Shown here: one piece after another, positions 20,601 to 27,784 of the stretch
Position numbering within the stretch: the first letter of the stretch is position 1
Layout of the letters: each line of letters starts with the position of its first letter
Assembly: GCA_934163035.1 (NCBI GenBank)
Contig: CAKPJX010000004.1
Span: 34,592 to 98,591 of the forward strand
Direction: 5' to 3'
Origin: an uncultured Bacilli bacterium
GTDB lineage: Bacteria > Bacillota_I > Bacilli_A > RF39 > UBA660
Length of the DNA stretch: 64,000 nucleotides
Notes under the pieces: model-generated
The model's database searches: none
What the model saw: only the letters and a program-made list of their open reading frames with translations
What the model was told of the DNA's origin: nothing
Translations under genes and position numbers: made by a program

Positions 20601-20751
20601 AATAATTGACTACAAATTAAAAAATATAAATGACCCATTATATGATAAACAATTATTAGGCTATAAAGACTACATCAAAACTAAAACAAATAAGAAAGTA
20701 TCATGTTACCTATATTCAATTATGGATTCTAAATTTAGAGAGGTTAATTAA
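17656..20751 (+). CDS. addA: AddA helicase-nuclease subunit
   Basis: The motor and nuclease subunit of AddAB, 1031 residues versus about 1230 in B. subtilis. UvrD-family motifs are intact: Walker A (A23-G-A-G-S-G-K29-T), motif II VD359-E360-YQDTS, NFRSREEVL (motif III/IV region), TIHKSKGLEF (motif V) and YVAMTRAKEKM (motif VI). The C-terminal nuclease shows HEALE, GIID972LL and D985-Y-K987. The enzyme resects double-strand ends for RecA loading. The ATG at 17656 is preceded by a perfect AGGAGGTGAT; a GTG at 17647 lies within it. The start lies inside the end of addB, so translation is coupled. Confidence 0.95.
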   Translation: MPNWTKEQQLAINEDGNNIIVSAGAGSGKTAVLSERVKRKLTSGVHINSLLILTFTNAAAAEMKERIRKLITKDPTLKEELDLIDSSYITTFDSFSLSIVKKYHTRLNITKNIKITDEVLIDIEKNKILEAIFNDYYSSNNIKFNKLINDFCLKDDQELKDYILNIYKKIELKYDKEEYLNSYLDNYFSPEKLNEYNNLYYKIILEKKNLIKEKLDSLESYVDGEYFYKLLDSIKPLLDTKNYNETVTKLDLKMPSLPRNTEEEAKGIKKDISELIKDIKSICIYENEAEIKEDILSTKDNVSIIIDIIKSLDQKLKELKKEKSYFTFTDIATLAIKVVSENQDIKEELTNSFNEIMVDEYQDTSDIQEKFISLISKNNVYMVGDIKQSIYRFRNANPYIFKNKYDLYSKTDKGIKIDLNKNFRSREEVLSNINLLFNLFMDDEIGGANYKESHQMIFGNNMYNEEGKTNQDYNMDIITYLDDDKKISKDEHEAFIIGNDIKEKINSKYQVFDKETSTLRPINYSDFVILIDKSKSFNLYKKIFEYLQIPLTILKDESLSEKEDILVLRSLLKLLINIKNNTLNEEFKYNFISVSRSFLYKTSDEEIYNIFINNSYEDTPLYKKCQSLIDRIDITSPEEFIYELLEEFNYEEKVLTIGNVDSLLTRSEYFYNLVKSSSSSLYDFIAYLDTLFDKGYDLKFAVNNISSNSCKIMTIHKSKGLEFTICYFAGFSNNFNLSELREKISHDNNLGIIIPKVDEYYKDTALKYILKDRTKKEEISEKIRLLYVAMTRAKEKMIIVLKEQEEIEETLSFVSTFKRQKYNNFAAIIKSIYSTVLPYVKKSNVICDKKYLQTNSDLLLDDLKINESLILKPLDIKTELVEEEHFSKENKNIITKEEKKLLEFGTKVHEALEIIDFKGFDNNKYNFESLISTKIASFLNSKIIKDNISSKIYKEYEFIYKNNNIIKRGIIDLLIENDKEFIIIDYKLKNINDPLYDKQLLGYKDYIKTKTNKKVSCYLYSIMDSKFREVN

Positions 20752-20769
20752 TCTCTCTTTTCTTATTTT
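20737..20769 (+). terminator. Terminator after addA
   Basis: AGAGAG (20737-20742) pairs with CTCTCT (20753-20758), flanking a partly self-complementary GTTAATTAAT, followed by TTTTCTTATTTT. It spans the addA stop codon. Confidence 0.6.
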
Positions 20770-20787
20770 ATAATAGAAAAATTTCTC

Positions 20788-20816
20788 TTTAAAATTTATT
20801 AAAGATGTGGTATAAT
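20788..20816 (+). promoter_or_regulatory. Promoter for the mTERF-like-repeat protein
   Basis: TTTAAA (20788-20793), 17-bp spacer, extended -10 TGg-TATAAT (20808-20816). Predicted leader about 37 nt. Confidence 0.6.
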
Positions 20817-20859
20817 ATGTAACACTATAAATCTTATCTGAAAAAAGGGGCCAGGTAAT

Positions 20860-22653
20860 ATGAGTATTGAGGAGTTAATAAGAAGATTAGAACTTAAGAT
20901 TAAGAATATAGAGCAGGATGAAAAAAGCAGTGGTCAGGAGTATACAGAAATTCACGATAAAGAGTTTTTATTTGAAGATGATAAAATTGGTATAAGTCTA
21001 AATAAAGAATTTGATCTATATACTATTTTTATTATTATGTTAAGAGAAAAATATGGTCAAACTGATAAATTTCCACTATTAGGAAGAAACAAAATAGTAT
21101 ATAATGATCCATTAATTAATAATGATATAATAATGAAAATGCAACACGATGTTGTAACAATAATTTATGCTCTAGCTATTAATTTATCAACTAAAAAATA
21201 TAAAACAATAGATGATATTTTAACAGTCAATATTAGTAGTATGATAACAGATGCAGGCCTTCTACCAAAATCTCCAACAGCAGAAGAACATAATATTACT
21301 CCAGACGAATGGCTTTCATATAGAGGATATAATGATGTCAAGGTATTCTTCCCAATGATAGAATTTTTATCATCAAGAATAGAAAGTATCACTGATATAT
21401 ATGACTTAATTCAAAGAATTACGATTGAAAAAGCAGCTCTTAAAAGTGTATCAGATTCAAATATAAAAGACCTTCCATCATTTTTAACCCCATCTTATAA
21501 AGTAATAAATGATATATTAAATAAGTACTATAATAAAGTAAAAGTAAGGGAAGAAAAAAGAAAACAAAATTTACAAAAACATAAAAGAAAATACATTAAG
21601 GCAATAGAAAGATTTTCAATAGAGTCTAAACATGATGTAATAACGGACTTATCAATTGTTGAATTAATACCAGATGAAGATTATAAGGAACTAGCTTTAA
21701 AATATATATATGATCATAATAAAAAAGTCAGTGATAAATTAGAACAAGAACTAGTAAAAGCTAGATCAAACTCTATAGTAGTATATCAACATTTATTATC
21801 AGAAACTAACATTATATTAACAGAAGAATTATATAATAAAATTTCCTTTAGAACTAAAGAAGAAATAGAACAAATCACTAAAATAGCCAAAAGATATGGA
21901 ATAACAGATAGTAATAGTATTTATCAAATGTTAATATCTGCTAATATTGAAACGTTTTCTAACATAGAAAAGTTATATGAGAAGGGAATTATTAGTAAAA
22001 AATTTATAACGAAAAGTCCATCAATTTTTACTGAAACTTCTGCTAGTTATAAAAACTTAATGAATTGCATAAAAACATTAAAAGATAAAGATATTCCATA
22101 TAAAGTATTACATGATAACAGTGATGTCTTAGTAGTAGATAAAAAACTATTAGAAGATAAGTTAAGCACCTTAGATGAATATGGTCTAACTAAAGCCATT
22201 AAGAAAAGTACTAATCTAAGATTTTTAGAATCAGAAAATCTAGAAGAATTGCTAGACTTAGTAATAGAGTATGGTTATGGTACTGAGTTAAATTCTAACC
22301 TAAACATCTTAAATTTTAGTAAAGAAAGATGGTTACGGCTAAGTATTTTAAAAGAATTAAATGAACTTCCAAAAAATACTGAGGAACTAGAAGAAGTCTT
22401 AAGTAATCCAAATTTTATAGTACCAGATCATAATATTCATGAATATGCCAGTATACCAACAGAAGAATATGAAAAAACTTTAAGAAGCCTACTTCAAGAA
22501 GAAAGCCTTGCTCCATTTGAAAAATATACTAAAGATAATCTAACATATGATATAAATGGAATTTTAATTTCAAGAAGAAAGGTCGAAAGACAAATTCACG
22601 CTGGCAATAAGGCAAGTGTAATTGTAAATGGTTATCAAAAAAATAAATACTAG
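20860..22653 (+). CDS. Large helical cytosolic protein with mTERF-like repeats, function unknown
   Basis: A 597-residue protein without signal peptide or membrane segment that I do not recognise. It is predicted mainly helical. Residues about 340-520 contain repeats of the form GI..K.(I/F)..SPS(I/L)F.....YKNL...I..LK...I (clearest at 376-415) alternating with EYGL..AI..S..L.FLE...L, reminiscent of mTERF/helical-hairpin repeats that bind nucleic acids. A basic coiled region (KVREEKRKQNLQKHKRKYIK) lies near residue 230. The C-terminus (SRRKVERQIHAGNKASVIVNGYQ) is also basic. AGGTAAT precedes the ATG. It is followed within 12 nt by a coiled-coil protein, probably its partner. Nucleic-acid binding is a guess from pattern only. 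Confidence 0.6.
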   Translation: MSIEELIRRLELKIKNIEQDEKSSGQEYTEIHDKEFLFEDDKIGISLNKEFDLYTIFIIMLREKYGQTDKFPLLGRNKIVYNDPLINNDIIMKMQHDVVTIIYALAINLSTKKYKTIDDILTVNISSMITDAGLLPKSPTAEEHNITPDEWLSYRGYNDVKVFFPMIEFLSSRIESITDIYDLIQRITIEKAALKSVSDSNIKDLPSFLTPSYKVINDILNKYYNKVKVREEKRKQNLQKHKRKYIKAIERFSIESKHDVITDLSIVELIPDEDYKELALKYIYDHNKKVSDKLEQELVKARSNSIVVYQHLLSETNIILTEELYNKISFRTKEEIEQITKIAKRYGITDSNSIYQMLISANIETFSNIEKLYEKGIISKKFITKSPSIFTETSASYKNLMNCIKTLKDKDIPYKVLHDNSDVLVVDKKLLEDKLSTLDEYGLTKAIKKSTNLRFLESENLEELLDLVIEYGYGTELNSNLNILNFSKERWLRLSILKELNELPKNTEELEEVLSNPNFIVPDHNIHEYASIPTEEYEKTLRSLLQEESLAPFEKYTKDNLTYDINGILISRRKVERQIHAGNKASVIVNGYQKNKY

Positions 22654-22664
22654 GAGGTAATAAA

Positions 22665-23624
22665 GTGAGTTATTTATTAGAAATGAATCAGAAACTATTG
22701 GAAAAAATAGCCTTACAACGAAAAGAATTAGAAGACCTAAGAAGAGCTAGCCAAGTTAGCAATATCCAAAGACAAATTCAACCAACACCAGTCGATACTG
22801 AAGAAACTATTACCTCTGATATCAAAAAAGAAAGTGGCTTTGAAGAAGAAATAAAAAAATATTTAGAATTATTGGAATTAATAGATAAAGAAGATGATAT
22901 CGAAAAAGAAGTTTTAGGTATTCTGCCACAAGAAGATGATTATGATAAGGAAAGACTAATTAAAAGATTATATATTGATTACTGTAAGAAAATAAGACAG
23001 ACAATTGATTTTATTGAATCCGAAAAAAGATATGGCACAGATGAAGAAGAACTGGTTTCATTTTACGGAGAAGTAAAAAAATATGAAGAGATTAAAAACA
23101 CCCTTAGAAAAAATATGCAACTTGATACAAAAAGAGAGGAAGATAGTATCCCAAAAAACAAACTTCTCTTTTTAACAACAAATAGTGGAAGAGTAAAAGT
23201 ATTTGAAAGCATTAATGATATGGATCCAAATTATTACCCACCATTAAATGAATTATTTACATCCATAATAGACGGGACATTTAGAGATAGTAAACCACTA
23301 ATTGGTAATAGTAGATTTAATGGTATACTAGAAGTGAGAAATGTTGATAATAATTTGCGAATTCTATATATGCCATTATCATCAAATTACTATGCAATTT
23401 TAGGTGCTATAATTAAAAAGACAGATAGTAACTCTTATTACAGAACAAGCATTATGAGTATGCTAAACAGTTTTAACAGTCAAAAAGAATCACTTGAAAA
23501 AGGATTGGAAAATCCAGAATTTTGTAGACAACAAGAAGCATATACCAAAGCCCTTTTTGAAAAATTAAACTTTCCAAAGAAGCAAGATGCTAAAAAGAAA
23601 GTTAAGACTACAGCAAATCCATAA
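22665..23624 (+). CDS. Coiled-coil protein of unknown function, GTG start
   Basis: A 319-residue acidic cytosolic protein. The first 35 residues form an amphipathic coiled coil (LLEMNQKLLEKIALQRKELEDLRRA), a linker follows, then a helical region and a more globular half (about 165-300) containing KLLFLTTNSGRVKVFESINDMDPNYYPPLNELFTSI, which alternates strand and helix. I recognise no family. The GTG start is supported by AGGAGGTAAT, whose first bases form the stop codon of the preceding gene (TAGGAGG), so the two genes are cotranscribed. It is followed by a terminator at 23729. Confidence 0.65.
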   Translation: MSYLLEMNQKLLEKIALQRKELEDLRRASQVSNIQRQIQPTPVDTEETITSDIKKESGFEEEIKKYLELLELIDKEDDIEKEVLGILPQEDDYDKERLIKRLYIDYCKKIRQTIDFIESEKRYGTDEEELVSFYGEVKKYEEIKNTLRKNMQLDTKREEDSIPKNKLLFLTTNSGRVKVFESINDMDPNYYPPLNELFTSIIDGTFRDSKPLIGNSRFNGILEVRNVDNNLRILYMPLSSNYYAILGAIIKKTDSNSYYRTSIMSMLNSFNSQKESLEKGLENPEFCRQQEAYTKALFEKLNFPKKQDAKKKVKTTANP

Positions 23625-23728
23625 AATAGTAAAAGTTGGTAAATATGGTTAGGCTTGGATATTTTAAAAGATTTAGAAAGAGATCAAACTAGCAAAATTA
23701 ATAAGAAAACTTCATCTCAAAAATAATG

Positions 23729-23769
23729 GGATTAATATTGTTAGAATATAACAGTATTAATCCTTTTTT
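23729..23769 (+). terminator. Strong intrinsic terminator
   Basis: A 15-bp stem (23729-23743 with 23749-23763, one G-U pair), GAATA loop, then six T residues. It lies 104 nt after the coiled-coil gene; the stretch between 23625 and 23728 holds nothing I can support. Confidence 0.85.
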
Positions 23770-23800
23770 AGATCTCATCATCAATTATTTAAAGATCATA

Positions 23801-23829
23801 TTGTTTAAAAAAATATCGAATGCTATAAT
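23801..23829 (+). promoter_or_regulatory. Promoter for the pilin/lipase operon
   Basis: TTGTTT (23801-23806), 17-bp spacer, extended -10 TGc-TATAAT (23821-23829). The leader to the ATG at 23867 is about 31 nt, with GAGGTGA as ribosome site. Confidence 0.7.
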
Positions 23830-23866
23830 TAAAATGTAATAGTAGAAGAATAAGTGAGGTGAAAAA

Positions 23867-24328
23867 ATGAGTAAAAAGGGCTTTACTTTAGTTGAGGTCT
23901 TAGCTGTTGTTGTAATTATGGGTATTTTACTATTAGTAAGTATTCCAGCTGTGACTAAAAATATTGCTACATCTAAAGATAAGGTATTTTTTTCTAATGT
24001 TTCTAGTGTAATAAGCAATTTAAAAAAAGAACGAGTTTTAAATGGTAAAAAATACTGTACTTATGAACCAGAAACTAAAGCTGAAGATATAGAATCATTA
24101 ACAATAGTAGTAGCAAGAGATAATAGTGACAATAATGTCTATATTGTAACAGCTAAAAGAAAAGGTAGTCCTAATGTACTTGATATTGCAACATTAAACT
24201 TTGATGAGTTAACAGCAACAGAAAAAAGTAAATGGAAACCATCCAATGAGGCAGGCCTAACAGAAGTAAAAGAAAAAATATCTGAAGTAGTAGTAGAACA
24301 CATAACAGAAATGCAACCATGTATTTAA
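23867..24328 (+). CDS. Type IV pilin-like/pseudopilin protein
   Basis: A 153-residue prepilin-like protein of ordinary pilin length. The leader MSKKG5|F6-T-L-V-E10-V has the peptidase cleavage site and Glu at mature position +5, followed by a hydrophobic helix (to about residue 28). The C-terminal domain is about 110 residues, with cysteines near residues 58 and 152 that could form the disulfide typical of minor pilins. It is followed by a secreted lipase-like protein only 27 nt downstream, so the two are probably an operon. Whether it polymerises (competence-type pilus) or serves as a pseudopilin for secretion is not shown. Confidence 0.82.
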   Translation: MSKKGFTLVEVLAVVVIMGILLLVSIPAVTKNIATSKDKVFFSNVSSVISNLKKERVLNGKKYCTYEPETKAEDIESLTIVVARDNSDNNVYIVTAKRKGSPNVLDIATLNFDELTATEKSKWKPSNEAGLTEVKEKISEVVVEHITEMQPCI

Positions 24329-24355
24329 AAAGAAGCCGAAGAGTAAAGGAGAAAT

Positions 24356-26593
24356 ATGAAAAAAACAGTGAGGGTATTATTTTCGCTAATATTACTGCTT
24401 AATATAGTGAAAATAAATAGTAGTAGTAAAATAATTACAAATAAAAAACAAGTCTCTATCCAAAATACATCTAAAGTTACAGATAGGGAACTTGCTATGT
24501 TAGCATCTCTTGTATATGAAGATGTTCCAAATGACAATAACTATAGTAATTCATATCTTAAAAAAGGTTGTACTATAGAGAATGGTGAAATTAAAAAGAG
24601 TTGTTATTTTGATGTTGATGAAACACACTATGCAACACGTGATGGATATAAAATATTAGAATATGTAGAGGGTATGTCTGATAGAAAAAGAAATTTATTC
24701 ACAACAGCAACAACGACTCGTATAGAAGATGGAGAAAAATATTATTTTTATACTTTTGCTAGTACAAAAGAAGAGGCTAAAAACTGGGAAATTGTAAATT
24801 ATAAAAAAGTATCAAGTAAGAATAAAAAGAATTCAGTAAGCTGGTCAGGTGAGTTTTCAGCAATTACTTTTAAAAAGGGAAATAATTATGTAATAGCCTT
24901 TAGAGGAACAGACTATCCAGACGTTTTAGAATGGTTACAAGATGTGGCTTATGCCCTTGAGGGAGAACATAAACAAGCTAAATATGCTAGAGATTATGCT
25001 ATTAGTGAATATAATGATATAGTAAATAGTGATAGTGTTGCTAATATATATATTACTGGGCACTCTTTAGGAGCTTATCTTGCACAGATAGGTGGTGCTG
25101 CTATAGTTGATGCTGGAAAAACAGATGCTGGATTTGATACTAGTAAATCAAGTCACTTAAAAAAGGTTGTCTATTTTAATGGTATGGGAGTATCAGGGAT
25201 TGGTCTAAAAACTCAGGATACTAAAAAGTATAGAGATGCTCTTGAATTTCTTGGAAAAACTTCAACAGAAGGGGTATCATCACCTAATACTTTAAGTTAT
25301 AGCGATGAGAAGAGCAGTGGTAGATTAATTCTATATTCTATGGATGGTGATCCTGTTAGTGGTATTGGTATACACTATGGAGAAATTAGAAAATTACAGC
25401 CTGCAGCAGATGCTATATCTAATCATAAAGGAAATCACATTATAGGATCAACTGGTAGAACAGAAAAGGCTTCTAAAACAGTTGCTAAAATAGCAAATCT
25501 AATAAAAAAAGCTAAAGATTCTGAAATAAATGATACTAATATAGCTATTAGTGGTAAAGAAGCAGAACAAAAAATTAAAGCTATCTTAGAAACAGCCTTA
25601 AGATTTACTGAGTTAAAGAAAAAGTTTAATGATAGGTTTGACAATCTAAGAGATAAATATAATATTGCACTACCAGAATTAGGAAATAACTATGATTCTG
25701 GTATGTATGGTGTTTTTGATATAAAAAATTTCTTTAGTAATTTTTCAAGCATGGCTGATAAGTATGGCTTAGGAGATATTACAGAAGTAGCTAATATATC
25801 ACACGAGACAGATAGTTTTCTATGTTTAATAGATGATGACTTTGGAATACCTTCAATAACAGGAGCAGCAGTTAACGCTAAATATAGTACATCAAAAAAT
25901 GCTATAGCTATAAAGGCTAATGGTAAAGATAATTTGCTACTAACAGCAAAAGCCAAAGACGGTTGTATAAGGAGTTATGAATGGTATAAAACAGATGCTA
26001 GCGGTAACGTAATATCTAAGCTAAAAACAGATAGGAATAGTATTAATAACTATGTTAATATTGCTGCAGATGATAATATTAAAAATGGTGATGTCATATA
26101 TTATAAATTAGTTGCTAAATATGGAAATACCTATAAAACTCAAAAACTACAGCCATCAAGCTCTGGCAAATATGACTACGTTTTAGAAAGCCAAGAAAAA
26201 ACACTTGCTGATGAAGAGGCAAAAACTCAAGGTAAGCCTAAAGTACTAACTCAAATGTATGAAATTAAATATGATACTGAATTACCTAAATGTTCATTTT
26301 CAACTAATAGTATAAAGTTAGGAAAGGGAAAAACAACTCAAGTAAAATTTACTTGTACTGATAATTCAGGTATAGTAGCATTAGATAAAAATGGTTTTAA
26401 GTTAACGGGTAAAGACTATTATATAAAACATAGTGCAACTTGTAAAAAGAACACTTGTACCATTACTATCAAAGCCAAAGCTCTAAGACTACTAAGAGTA
26501 AATACAGAGTTAACTTATAATACTGAAGTCTACGATAATTCAGGCAATCATACTCAAATATCAAATAGATTAAAAATAAGTACTAAAAAATAA
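24356..26593 (+). CDS. Secreted lipase-like alpha/beta hydrolase with C-terminal Cys-bearing Ig-like domain
   Basis: A 745-residue exported protein: basic N-terminus plus hydrophobic signal (about residues 1-22, no lipobox). Residues about 150-360 form a class 3 lipase-like domain: AFRGTDYPDVLEWLQD, then the nucleophile elbow GH236-S237-LGAYLAQ. Candidate acid and His lie near DGDPVSG and NHKGNHIIG (about residues 330-362). After a helical section, residues about 510-620 and 630-745 look like Ig-type domains; the last, with KCSFS, FTCTDNSG and DNSGNHT, resembles the Cys modules of the giant adhesin at 10480. AAAGGAG is 6 nt before the ATG. The substrate is unknown; lipid or ester hydrolysis is inferred from the family. 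Confidence 0.75.
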   Translation: MKKTVRVLFSLILLLNIVKINSSSKIITNKKQVSIQNTSKVTDRELAMLASLVYEDVPNDNNYSNSYLKKGCTIENGEIKKSCYFDVDETHYATRDGYKILEYVEGMSDRKRNLFTTATTTRIEDGEKYYFYTFASTKEEAKNWEIVNYKKVSSKNKKNSVSWSGEFSAITFKKGNNYVIAFRGTDYPDVLEWLQDVAYALEGEHKQAKYARDYAISEYNDIVNSDSVANIYITGHSLGAYLAQIGGAAIVDAGKTDAGFDTSKSSHLKKVVYFNGMGVSGIGLKTQDTKKYRDALEFLGKTSTEGVSSPNTLSYSDEKSSGRLILYSMDGDPVSGIGIHYGEIRKLQPAADAISNHKGNHIIGSTGRTEKASKTVAKIANLIKKAKDSEINDTNIAISGKEAEQKIKAILETALRFTELKKKFNDRFDNLRDKYNIALPELGNNYDSGMYGVFDIKNFFSNFSSMADKYGLGDITEVANISHETDSFLCLIDDDFGIPSITGAAVNAKYSTSKNAIAIKANGKDNLLLTAKAKDGCIRSYEWYKTDASGNVISKLKTDRNSINNYVNIAADDNIKNGDVIYYKLVAKYGNTYKTQKLQPSSSGKYDYVLESQEKTLADEEAKTQGKPKVLTQMYEIKYDTELPKCSFSTNSIKLGKGKTTQVKFTCTDNSGIVALDKNGFKLTGKDYYIKHSATCKKNTCTITIKAKALRLLRVNTELTYNTEVYDNSGNHTQISNRLKISTKK

Positions 26594-26594
26594 G

Positions 26595-26620
26595 AAAAGG
26601 CACAAGTATGTGCTTTTTCT
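26595..26620 (+). terminator. Terminator after the lipase-like gene
   Basis: Stem 26595-26604 with 26609-26618 (AAAAGGCACA/TGTGCTTTTT, one G-U), AGTA loop; the descending arm provides the T-run. Confidence 0.75.
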
Positions 26621-26636
26621 ATGGGTTTATTAGTAT

Positions 26637-26683
26637 AATTAACAAAAAATATAAAAATTAACAAAAAGTAAAAAAATTAACAA
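26637..26683 (+). repeat. Three AATTAACAA direct repeats upstream of the rplU promoter
   Basis: Exact AATTAACAA copies at 26637-26645, 26656-26664 and 26675-26683, each 19 bp apart, in an A-rich tract ending one base before the -35. They could be an UP-element-like upstream activator or a protein-binding array. Confidence 0.7.
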
Positions 26684-26684
26684 T

Positions 26685-26713
26685 TTGACATAAAAAATTA
26701 AGTATGCTATAAT
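26685..26713 (+). promoter_or_regulatory. Perfect-consensus promoter of the rplU operon
   Basis: TTGACA (26685-26690), 17-bp spacer, extended -10 TGc-TATAAT (26705-26713). It matches the full sigma-A consensus and is the strongest promoter in the window. Confidence 0.9.
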
Positions 26714-26719
26714 CATGTT

Positions 26720-26820
26720 GTTTGACGCCTCACGCTCAAACCGCATTGAAAAGGTTAGAAACAATTTTACTATTGTACCTTAAGAGCGAGTCTTAAGTTT
26801 AAAATGAAGGAGGTAATTAT
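26720..26820 (+). ncRNA. Probable ribosomal protein L21 leader
   Basis: The approximately 100-nt transcribed leader between the rplU promoter and start codon is unusually GC-containing for this genome (GACGCCTCACGCTCAAACCG) and offers pairing of GCTC near 26731-26734 with GAGC near 26784-26787 and of CTTAAG-type arms before the ribosome site AAGGAGGTAATT. Its position matches the Firmicute L21 leader family, which regulates the rplU-rpmA operon. I cannot fold it or score it against the family model. Confidence 0.6.
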
Positions 26821-27123
26821 ATGAACGCTGTAATTAAAGTTGGTGGAAAGCAATATTATGTTCAAGAAAATCAAGAAATTTTCGTTGAAAAATTAAATGC
26901 CAATGTAGGTGATACAGTTAAATTCGATCAAGTATTAATGCTTGATGGGAAAATAGGTAGTCCTTATCTTACTGATGCTACTGTTTTAGGAGAAGTAGTA
27001 AAGAATGGTAAACAAAAGAAAATTACTATTTTTAAATACAAAAGTAAAGATAGATCTAATCGTAAGAAACAAGGTCATAGACAACCTTATACTAAAATTA
27101 AGATTACAAAAATTAATGGTTAA
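26821..27123 (+). CDS. rplU: Ribosomal protein L21
   Basis: A 100-residue large-subunit protein, the usual length. It begins MNAVIKVGGKQYYVQENQEI and ends with the basic KYKSKDRSNRKKQGHRQPYTKIKI segment that contacts 23S rRNA, both diagnostic. AAGGAGGT lies 8 nt before the ATG. It is the first gene of the rplU-prp-rpmA operon behind a consensus promoter and a leader probably subject to feedback regulation. No irregularity seen. Confidence 0.97.
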   Translation: MNAVIKVGGKQYYVQENQEIFVEKLNANVGDTVKFDQVLMLDGKIGSPYLTDATVLGEVVKNGKQKKITIFKYKSKDRSNRKKQGHRQPYTKIKITKING

Positions 27124-27125
27124 AA

Positions 27126-27428
27126 ATGGTTAAAGTAGAAGTAATAAAAAAAGATAATACTTATAAAAAAGTTATTATCACCGGTCATGCCATGTATAGT
27201 GACTATGGAACAGATATAGTTTGTAGTGCTATAAGTAGTATTGTAACAACTTCTATAAATGGTATTTTAAGCCTAAATGAAGGTAGTCTAAATTATGAAG
27301 TTAATGATGGCAATGTTAAAATTATTATTAATAGTGATGATTTTACAACCCAGACATTAATTACTAATATGATTAGTCTTTTAAAAGAGTTAGAGGAAAA
27401 GTATCCGGCTAACATAAAAGTAAAATAA
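27126..27428 (+). CDS. prp: Prp cysteine protease that processes L27
   Basis: A 100-residue protein of the Prp (YsxB/DUF464) family, the cysteine protease that removes the N-terminal extension of ribosomal protein L27 in Firmicutes and related bacteria. The catalytic pair is visible: H21 in GHAMYSDYG and C33 in DIVCSAIS (H22 and C34 in S. aureus Prp). It sits between rplU and rpmA as usual, starting 2 nt after the rplU stop with no clear Shine-Dalgarno sequence, so translation is probably coupled to rplU. In this genome it may have a second ribosomal substrate, L32 (10184), which carries the same cleavage segment. Confidence 0.93.
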   Translation: MVKVEVIKKDNTYKKVIITGHAMYSDYGTDIVCSAISSIVTTSINGILSLNEGSLNYEVNDGNVKIIINSDDFTTQTLITNMISLLKELEEKYPANIKVK

Positions 27429-27439
27429 GGAGGAGAATT

Positions 27440-27730
27440 ATGAAGTTTTTAAAGTTAGATATACAATTATTTGCTCACCATAAAGGGCAAGGATCAACAT
27501 CTAATGGTCGTGATTCTGCAGGACGTAGACTAGGAGCTAAAGCTGCTGACGGACAATTCGTAACAGCAGGAAGTATTATATATCGTCAACGTGGAACTAA
27601 AATATTCCCAGGAGTTAATACTCGTCGTGGAAATGATGATAGTATTTACGCAACTATTGACGGTATCGTTAAATTTGAACGTTTAGGAAGAGACAAAAAA
27701 CAAGCTTCTGTATACCCAGTAGGAGAATAA
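27440..27730 (+). CDS. rpmA: Ribosomal protein L27 with Prp-cleaved extension
   Basis: A 96-residue large-subunit protein whose N-terminus reaches toward the peptidyl transferase centre. The extension MKFLKLDIQLF precedes A12-H-H-K-G-Q-G-S-T, the mature start; the Prp recognition segment is KLDIQLFA. The core (NGRDSAGRRLGAKAADGQFV, IIYRQRGTKIFPG) is standard. AAGGAGG is placed 8 nt before the ATG. Processing is presumably required before assembly, as in S. aureus. A hairpin follows at 27738. Confidence 0.97.
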   Translation: MKFLKLDIQLFAHHKGQGSTSNGRDSAGRRLGAKAADGQFVTAGSIIYRQRGTKIFPGVNTRRGNDDSIYATIDGIVKFERLGRDKKQASVYPVGE

Positions 27731-27737
27731 TAAAAAC

Positions 27738-27764
27738 TAAGAGCCATTATGGCTCTTTATTTAT
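27738..27764 (+). terminator. Hairpin between rpmA and obgE
   Basis: AAGAGCCA (27739-27746), TTA loop, TGGCTCTT (27750-27757), then TATTTATAT. The U-run is broken, so it may terminate only partly and lower obgE expression relative to the ribosomal genes. Confidence 0.7.
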
Positions 27765-27784
27765 ATAAAAAAGGAGGGGACAAT

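Noticed and set aside
23651..23725. Short frame ending LDILKDLERDQTSKINKK before the 23729 terminator
   Set aside because: About 25 codons, no ATG or convincing ribosome site; only the composition looks coding.
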